The position numbers and the translations under genes were made by a program. DNA of 15,277 nt from DATLYH01 sp035575035 (lineage in GTDB: Bacteria > Planctomycetota > Planctomycetia > Gemmatales > Gemmataceae): assembly GCA_035575035.1 (NCBI GenBank), contig DATLYH010000354.1, positions 1-15,277 on the forward strand. The letters are read 5' to 3'. Positions 6,507-11,093 of the stretch are shown piece by piece. Below the pieces are notes generated by a model, which saw only the letters and a list, made by a program, of their open reading frames with translations, made no database searches and was not told the DNA's origin. Within the stretch, counting starts at the first letter, position 1. Each line of letters opens with the position of its first letter.

Positions 6507-8126
6507 ATGCCCAATACCGACGAAACACGAGAAGGGGACCTCGCTGAGTTAAAGGCACTCCGCCAACGGGTGGAACAAGCGGAAGCAGAGCGGCAGCAGG
6601 CGGTGGCAGCACTGCGGCGGTCCGAGGAGCGCTTTTCCCGGGTGTTCCACGCCAGTCCAATCGCCATTGCCATTAGCACCCTGGCGGAGGGACGGTTCCT
6701 CGACGTCAACGATTCTTTCCTCTGGCTGCACGGCTATCGCCGGGAAGAGGTCATCGGCCGGACCATGGCCGAGTTGGACGTTTGGCCTCAGGGGGAGGAG
6801 CGCTCCCGGCTCCTGGAGGAGTTGCGGCAACGGCGTTCCATCCCCGAGAGGGAATGTTCCCTGCGGCTCCGTTCGGGGCAGGTGCGCGACCTGAGTGCCT
6901 CGATGGAGCTGATCGAGCTGGACGGCGAGCCGTGCGTCCTCACCCGGCTCCGCGACATCACGGAGCACAAGCGGCTGGAGGCCCAGTTCCTGCAAGCACA
7001 GAAGATGGAGGCGGTAGGGCGGCTGGCTGGCGGCGTCGCTCATGACTTTAACAACCTCCTCACCATCATCACCGGCTACGCCGACCTGACCCTCGCCGGT
7101 CTGGGCAAGCAGGAATCCCTCCGCGCGTCGGTCAAGGAGATCAAGAGCGCTGCCGAGCGAGCCACGGCGCTGATCCGTCAGCTGCTTCTGTTCAGCCGCC
7201 GAGCCATCCTTACCCCTGTGGTGCTCGACCTGAACGTCCTGGTGAGCGACCTGGATAAGATGCTGCGGCGTCTGATCGGTGAGGACATCGAGCTGACCAC
7301 GGCCCTCGATCCGGCATTGCGGCCGGTGAAGGCCGATCCGGGGCAGCTGGAGCAAGTCTTGATGAACCTGGCGATCAACGCCCGGGACGCCATGCCGCAC
7401 GGCGGCAAGTTGCTTATCGAGACCCGCAATGTGGAGTTAAGCAGCGCCTACGTGCAGGCGCACCGAGAGATCCGGCCGGGCCCCTATGTGCTGCTGGCGG
7501 TCAGCGACACCGGCTGTGGCATGGACGCGGCGACGAAGGCCCACCTGTTCGAGCCATTCTTCACCACCAAGGAGGCAGGCAAGGGGACGGGGTTGGGGCT
7601 GGCGACGGTTTACGGGATCGTCAAGCAGTCGGGCGGCTATATTTACGTCTACAGTGAGCCGGGCCACGGCGCCTCGTTCAAGATCTACTTGCCGCCGGCG
7701 GAAGGGGTGACGATGCCGCCCCGGCCGCGGCCCAGCGCCCCGGACATCCCGCGGGGCACCGGGACGGTGCTGCTGGTTGAGGATGAGGAGGGGGTGCGGA
7801 CCGTGGCGCGCCAGGTGCTACAACACTGCGGCTACCAGGTGCTGGAGGCCCGGCACAGCCGCGAGGCGCTGCGGCTGGGCGAGCAGCACCCCGGTGCCAT
7901 TGACTTGTTGGTGACCGATGTGGTGATGCCGCAGATGAGCGGCCGGCAGCTGGCCGATCGCCTGGCCCGGCTGCGCCCCAACCTGCGGGTGCTTTACATG
8001 TCCGGCTACACCGACGATGCCATCCTCCGCCACGGCATCCTCGACAAGGGGGTGAATTTCATCGAGAAGCCGTTCGCCCCCGAGGCCCTGGCCCGCACCG
8101 TCAGCCGGATGCTGGCGCGGTCGTGA
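6507..8126 (+). CDS. Cytoplasmic PAS hybrid histidine kinase with receiver
   Basis: The 539-residue sensor has no membrane helix. A short coiled coil (about 9-42) leads to a PAS domain (43-155: SPIAIAISTL, FLDVNDSFLWLHGY, DITEHK). The dimerisation domain has the phospho-acceptor His179 in GGVAHDFNNLL, followed by an HATPase with N291 (NARDAM), DTGCGM (334-339) and GKGTGLGL (358-365). A C-terminal receiver (about 419-537) has the acidic pair E425/D426, Asp471 (LVTDVVMPQMSG), S499 and Lys521 (EKPF). The signal is unknown and cytoplasmic. No separate response regulator is near, so phosphate may pass on through a phosphotransfer protein, or the receiver may be the only output. The start ATG 6507 follows GGGGGGA (6495-6501), an unusually G-only ribosome binding site. 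The gene lies between two sigma-54 promoters, which suggests but does not prove a link. Confidence 0.93.
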   Translation: MPNTDETREGDLAELKALRQRVEQAEAERQQAVAALRRSEERFSRVFHASPIAIAISTLAEGRFLDVNDSFLWLHGYRREEVIGRTMAELDVWPQGEERSRLLEELRQRRSIPERECSLRLRSGQVRDLSASMELIELDGEPCVLTRLRDITEHKRLEAQFLQAQKMEAVGRLAGGVAHDFNNLLTIITGYADLTLAGLGKQESLRASVKEIKSAAERATALIRQLLLFSRRAILTPVVLDLNVLVSDLDKMLRRLIGEDIELTTALDPALRPVKADPGQLEQVLMNLAINARDAMPHGGKLLIETRNVELSSAYVQAHREIRPGPYVLLAVSDTGCGMDAATKAHLFEPFFTTKEAGKGTGLGLATVYGIVKQSGGYIYVYSEPGHGASFKIYLPPAEGVTMPPRPRPSAPDIPRGTGTVLLVEDEEGVRTVARQVLQHCGYQVLEARHSREALRLGEQHPGAIDLLVTDVVMPQMSGRQLADRLARLRPNLRVLYMSGYTDDAILRHGILDKGVNFIEKPFAPEALARTVSRMLARS

Positions 8127-8352
8127 GAAAGCGATTCGCCGTTCAGGCGGATCGCAAAGCCGAGAGGAATGACGACGTAATTTGGCGAAGAAGCGAAGGC
8201 GCTGCCGCGATCGGGTGGCAGGAATTACATCGCCGAAGACGTTTTTTACAAAGCCCTGCAAGCGCTCGCCCGGCGCCCTCAGGAGGGGGTGTCAGGCGCA
8301 AGTCGTCTTGCTGTAGCTGCTTGCATCATTTCCCTGAACCGCCCGGCGTGGC
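8127..8352. other. Gene-free region before the second sigma-54 site
   Basis: No supported gene. It holds the kinase 3' hairpin and, at 8298-8311, a dyad GCAAG-TCGT-CTTGC with the same 5-4-5 geometry as the dyad upstream of the first sigma-54 promoter, though with a different sequence. The reading frames crossing it lack ribosome binding sites and domains. Confidence 0.5.
8131..8155 (+). terminator. Stem-loop just after the histidine kinase stop
   Basis: GCGAT-T-CGCC (8131-8140) pairs with GGCG-G-ATCGC (8147-8155) around a short loop with one mismatch, four bases after the stop codon. It has no T-run. A further T6 run at 8242-8247 follows a weak long-range stem (GGCGA 8184-8188 with TCGCC 8230-8234). 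Confidence 0.4.
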
Positions 8353-8367
8353 TGGCACGCTGCTTGC
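8353..8367 (+). promoter_or_regulatory. Sigma-54 (-24/-12) promoter of the candidate RNA
   Basis: TGGCACGCTGCTTGC is a full match to the sigma-54 consensus TGGCACG-N4-TTGC. It predicts a start at G8379. No convincing open reading frame follows, but an intrinsic terminator stands about 220-260 bases downstream on the same strand, which together outline a short transcription unit. Confidence 0.75.
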
Positions 8368-8378
8368 GAGAGAAGGAA

Positions 8379-8640
8379 GACGACCCGACCGACGTGAAGC
8401 GCTGGCCGGGTGCTCTGGTGGATGAGGGGCCGTTCCCCCGACGGCCTGTGCGGAACCCCCCGTCCGCGGCGCGAGTTCGGGATGGTTGCTGGGAGACCCC
8501 CCGCACTCCCGACCCTCAACTGTCCCGGACTCGCCATCATCCTTATCGGAGCGCTGCTTCCCCCCTTTCCTACCTCGACGGCAACCCCGCTGGACCCCCT
8601 GGGCCACCCGTCTCCCCCCACGGGTGGCCCTCCCTTTTTT
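8379..8640 (+). ncRNA. Candidate small RNA with C-rich hairpin loops
   Basis: The unit runs from the predicted sigma-54 start to an intrinsic terminator, about 262 nt. Near the 5' end ACCCG (8383-8387) pairs with CGGGT (8407-8411). Then come stem-loops with C-rich loops: GGCCGT/ACGGCC (8428-8433, 8441-8446) around TCCCCCG; GCGGA/TCCGC (8450-8454, 8463-8467) around ACCCCCCG; GGGAG/CTCCC (8491-8495, 8506-8510) around ACCCCCCGCA; a weaker CGGC/GCTG (8579-8592) around AACCCC; and the terminator stem (8601-8630) around CTCCCCCC. Repeated C6 loops are known in the actinobacterial 6C RNA, where they pair with G-rich ribosome binding sites. No family match was searched. The competing reading, a small protein from ATG 8422, has no ribosome binding site and would be translated through the terminator, so I prefer RNA. 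Confidence 0.6.
8601..8640 (+). terminator. Strong intrinsic terminator
   Basis: GGGCCACCCGT (8601-8611) pairs perfectly with 8620-8630 around the loop CTCCCCCC, followed by TCCC and six T (8635-8640). The T-run is only on the plus strand, so it ends a plus-strand transcript. The nearest plus-strand protein gene stops 475 bases upstream, which supports a separate transcript here. Confidence 0.85.
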
Positions 8641-8689
8641 CTTTGCCGTGGACACGCCCACAACACAACTGCAAAACGCGCAGCTTGGG

Positions 8690-8890
8690 AATGACGAATG
8701 ACGAAACACGAATGACGCAAGAAGGACGAATACCGAATGACGGAGGAAGCCCGAACAACCCACACCGAAGGGGGTGGAGGGGTCGGCCTCCGGATGCTCG
8801 TTCCTCGACGAGGGAGGGAGGTCCTTCTTCCGGGTTTCGTCATGTGGCCATTCGTCATTCTTTCGTCATGCGGATTTCGCCATTCGTCAT
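8690..8890. repeat. ATGACG/CGTCAT mirrored repeat island
   Basis: The left side carries ATGACG four times (8691, 8698, 8712, 8737) and the right side its complement CGTCAT four times (8838, 8853, 8864, 8885), around a core of about 95 bases. The two flanks align as an imperfect inverted repeat of about 55 bases. It encodes no protein of its own but supplies the last codons of the ThiE fusion. It looks like a miniature palindromic mobile or dispersed repeat; translations such as MTNDETRMT are ones I remember from many planctomycete spacers. Confidence 0.75.
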
Positions 8891-10426
8891 GGTCGTCAGC
8901 GCCTGCCGGAGCGCCCGGGCCACGGCCTGCGGGGCTTCCGCCTGGCAGATCGCCTGGCTGACGGCCACGCGCCGAGCCCCGGCCGCGACCGCAGCGCCGA
9001 TCGTCTGGCTGTTGATGCCGCCGATGACAAAGGCGGGCAGCGATGTCTCGGCCGTCGCCTGGCGGACAAATTCGAGTCCGGCCAATTCGGCGAAGTCCTT
9101 AGTGCCGGAAGGGAAGGTCGGGCCGACGCCGAGGTAGCTGGCACCGTCCAGCACCGCCTGTCGGACCTGGTCCAGGTTGTGCGTGCTGACGCCGATCAAG
9201 GCATCGGGCCCCACGATGCGGCGGGCATCCTTGACCGGCATGTCCTCCTGACCAAGGTGAACGCCGTCGGCCTCCGCTAGCCGGGCGATGTCGGGGCGGT
9301 CGTTGACGATGAACAGCACCCCCGCCTCGCGGGTCCAGCGGCGCACCTGCCGGGCCCGCTCCAGGAGCCGGCGGTCGTCCAGCTCCTTTTCCCGCAGTTG
9401 AATGATGTCCGCCCCGCCAGCGGCCGCCTCACGGATGGTCCATTCCAGGGAGGCCCGGCAGGCCGAGCCGCTCAGCAACACCATCAGCCGCGCTCCCGCC
9501 AGCCGCTCGCGCGCCGGCGCTCCCCGGACAATCGCCCGCTCCAGCGTATAGCTGCGGTAGCGCAGCTGTTCCAATGCTGCACTCAGGTGGGGTGTTGCCC
9601 GGCCGCCGAAGGCCCCGCCCGGCCCCAGCAGCTTGGCGTACTCTTCCAGGCTGCGCAAGGCTTCCTGAAGCCGCTTGAGGTTGGCCTGGACCACGGCCCA
9701 AAGCGAGCGGCGCTCCTGCTCCTGTGGCGTGGACAGGGCGGTGCCGACGTCGCGCCGGGTGTCGCGCGCTGCCAGCAAAATCCCCGGGGGCAGGCCGGCG
9801 AGGGCTTCGGCCAGGTCGTGCCGCAACCGCTTTAGCTCGCCGCTGAGGAAGGCATCGTCCAGGACGAAGCGGCAATAATCCTCGATGACCCGCAGCGCCT
9901 CGCGGGCGCGGTTGGCGCCGGCATCGAGGATACGGGCCGTGTCGATTTGCTCCGTTGGTTCGGCCAGATGAAGCGGCTCCTCCAGCCGCAGCGGCGGTCC
10001 CTGGGCGGCGAGGAACAACTCCTCCAGCCGGGCGATGACCAGCCCAAGCTGCTCTAGCGAACGGCGGGCCGCCTCATCGCGGCGCAGGATGGCCAGCAGC
10101 AGAAATTCACTGGCCACCACCCGCTCCCCCGCAAACTCCTCCGCCAACTCCCGGGCCAGGTCGAGGATTGCCGCGGCGTCGGCGCTCAGCGGCAGGGACG
10201 GCCGGGATTCGGCGGCGTCGATCGGCGGGTGCCGGGCGAAGGCACGGCGCAGGGTGTCGGGGGCGGCGCCGGCGCGGGTAAGCAGCACGGCGGCCCGGCC
10301 TTCGTCTTCCTGAAGCAGGCCGTGGAGCAGGTGGACCGGCCGTACCTCGGCGGCCCCCTCCGCGTGAGCCCAAAGTTGGGCCGCCTCCAGAGCGCGGGTG
10401 GCAGCGGGCGTGAAGTTCGGAGACAT
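8855..10426 (-). CDS. thiE: Clp_N-ThiD2-ThiE fusion, thiamine phosphate synthase
   Basis: ThiE joins HMP-pyrophosphate and the thiazole phosphate to thiamine phosphate in the cytoplasm. Residues 311-510 are a complete ThiE barrel: ADIIQLREKEL, FIVNDRPDIARLAEADGVHLGQEDMP, IGVSTHN, YLGVGPTFPSGTK, PAFVIGGIN, VAVSQAI. Residues 159-300 (ILDAGANRAREALRVIEDYCRFVLDD) match the ThiD2-type domain often placed before ThiE, a likely HMP-phosphate kinase, so one chain may do both pyrimidine steps. Residues 1-145 look like a double Clp_N domain (FTPAATRALEAAQLWAHAEG...VHLLHGLL; VASEFLLLAILR), normally the adaptor-binding part of ClpA/ClpC, which is unexpected here. The 523-residue length fits the three parts. 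The last 13 residues (TTMTNGEIRMTKE) come from the repeat island. The start at ATG 10426 matches the Clp_N beginning, though GAGGG is very close to it. It lies 52 bp behind the cupin gene, possibly in one operon. Confidence 0.9.
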   Translation of the reverse strand: MSPNFTPAATRALEAAQLWAHAEGAAEVRPVHLLHGLLQEDEGRAAVLLTRAGAAPDTLRRAFARHPPIDAAESRPSLPLSADAAAILDLARELAEEFAGERVVASEFLLLAILRRDEAARRSLEQLGLVIARLEELFLAAQGPPLRLEEPLHLAEPTEQIDTARILDAGANRAREALRVIEDYCRFVLDDAFLSGELKRLRHDLAEALAGLPPGILLAARDTRRDVGTALSTPQEQERRSLWAVVQANLKRLQEALRSLEEYAKLLGPGGAFGGRATPHLSAALEQLRYRSYTLERAIVRGAPARERLAGARLMVLLSGSACRASLEWTIREAAAGGADIIQLREKELDDRRLLERARQVRRWTREAGVLFIVNDRPDIARLAEADGVHLGQEDMPVKDARRIVGPDALIGVSTHNLDQVRQAVLDGASYLGVGPTFPSGTKDFAELAGLEFVRQATAETSLPAFVIGGINSQTIGAAVAAGARRVAVSQAICQAEAPQAVARALRQALTTMTNGEIRMTKE

Positions 10427-10478
10427 GCCCTCAGTTTAGCGAGGCCGACGCCAACGCGGTAGCGGCGCCCGCCCCCGG

Positions 10479-10955
10479 TCAATCGACGCGGAAGGGACTA
10501 TTCGGATCGTTCTCGTGGCGGACCTCGTCCACAGGGTCCTTGCGGCCGGGGCCCTTGTAGAGCCGGTTGGGACAGTTGAAGACCAGGCCGGGCCGGCCGC
10601 CGACGTTCTTGTACGCATGGACCACGCCCGGCGGGATAATCAGCAGCATCGGCCGGTCCTCGCCGACGATGGCGGTCTCGAAGGTACGGTAAGTCGGCGA
10701 GCCCGGCCGGTCATCCCACAGATAGACCTGGAAGTTGGACGGTCCGAGGAAGCAAAAGCAATCGGCCTGCTCGGCGTGGGCGTGCGGCCCCCGGGCCACG
10801 CCGGGCTCGGTGAGCGAGACATAGGCCATCACCGGATGGAACTCGGGCGGCAGTTCGTCGTGGCGGAACAGCTCGCACAGCCAGCCGCGGGCATCGTGGT
10901 ACTTCCGCAGCGGCCGCCAGATGATCCCCTCGATCCGACCGGGATGAAACTGCAT
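10479..10955 (-). CDS. RmlC-like cupin, dTDP-4-dehydrorhamnose epimerase family
   Basis: A 158-residue cupin of the RmlC family, which epimerises nucleotide-linked keto sugars for surface polysaccharides. Visible are the family-type N terminus (WRPLRKYHDARGWLCELFRHDE), the core GPHAHAEQADCFCFLG with His58 and His60, the IPPGVVHAYKN strand with His113 and Tyr115, and the ending DPVDEVRHENDPNSPF. It is shorter than classical RmlC (about 180 residues), and the usual GLHFQ catalytic motif is GPHAH, so the exact reaction may differ; FdtA/WxcM-type isomerases are an alternative. I start at ATG 10955 because AAAGGA is six bases upstream; the longer frame from 10997 has no such site. No rmlA, B or D is near. 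It stands 105 bp after mutS and 52 bp before the ThiE fusion. Confidence 0.85.
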   Translation of the reverse strand: MQFHPGRIEGIIWRPLRKYHDARGWLCELFRHDELPPEFHPVMAYVSLTEPGVARGPHAHAEQADCFCFLGPSNFQVYLWDDRPGSPTYRTFETAIVGEDRPMLLIIPPGVVHAYKNVGGRPGLVFNCPNRLYKGPGRKDPVDEVRHENDPNSPFRVD

Positions 10956-10961
10956 GAGAAA

Positions 10962-10967
10962 TCCTTT
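10962..10967 (-). promoter_or_regulatory. Ribosome binding site of the RmlC-like gene
   Basis: AAAGGA on the minus strand, six bases (TTTCTC) before ATG 10955; it decides the start. Confidence 0.65.
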
Positions 10968-10981
10968 CGAGCGATCCCCGC

Positions 10982-11093
10982 GGACACGAAGATACATCAG
11001 AGACCGACTCTGCTCCCCAAGGGGCAGCCGCCTTCGCCAGAAGGCAGCCAGGCCGCGCCCTTATCCCGCGGGTTCTTTTCTCCCTTCGTGTCC
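10982..11093. repeat. Inverted pair of CTTCGTGTCC around the mutS 3' end
   Basis: GGACACGAAG at 10982-10991 is the exact reverse complement of CTTCGTGTCC at 11084-11093. The right copy is coding: it lies in the stretch for the MutS tail HTKGHEGRKE. The left copy lies in the gap before the cupin gene. Peptides like EHTKGHEG are ones I remember from translated planctomycete spacer repeats. Confidence 0.55.
11010..11045 (-). terminator. Two adjacent stem-loops between mutS and the cupin gene
   Basis: CTGC-T-CCCC (11010-11018) pairs with GGGGCAG (11021-11027), and GCCTTC (11030-11035) pairs with GAAGGC (11040-11045) around GCCA. There is no T-run on the minus strand, so these may be weak terminators or mRNA processing structures between two genes of one transcript. 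Confidence 0.35.

Noticed and set aside
8422..8694. Small protein from ATG 8422 behind the sigma-54 promoter
   Set aside because: No ribosome binding site, no signal peptide, and the frame reads through the terminator. Kept only as the alternative to the RNA model.
8292..8858. Minus-strand frame of 188 codons in the same region
   Set aside because: Its first part is translated repeat (VIRYSSFLRHSCFVIRHS type) and the rest is Pro/Gly/Arg noise.
8289..9137. Plus-strand open frame of 282 codons across the candidate RNA and ThiE end
   Set aside because: Runs through the intrinsic terminator, the repeat island and antisense thiE; low-complexity Pro/Arg product without motif.
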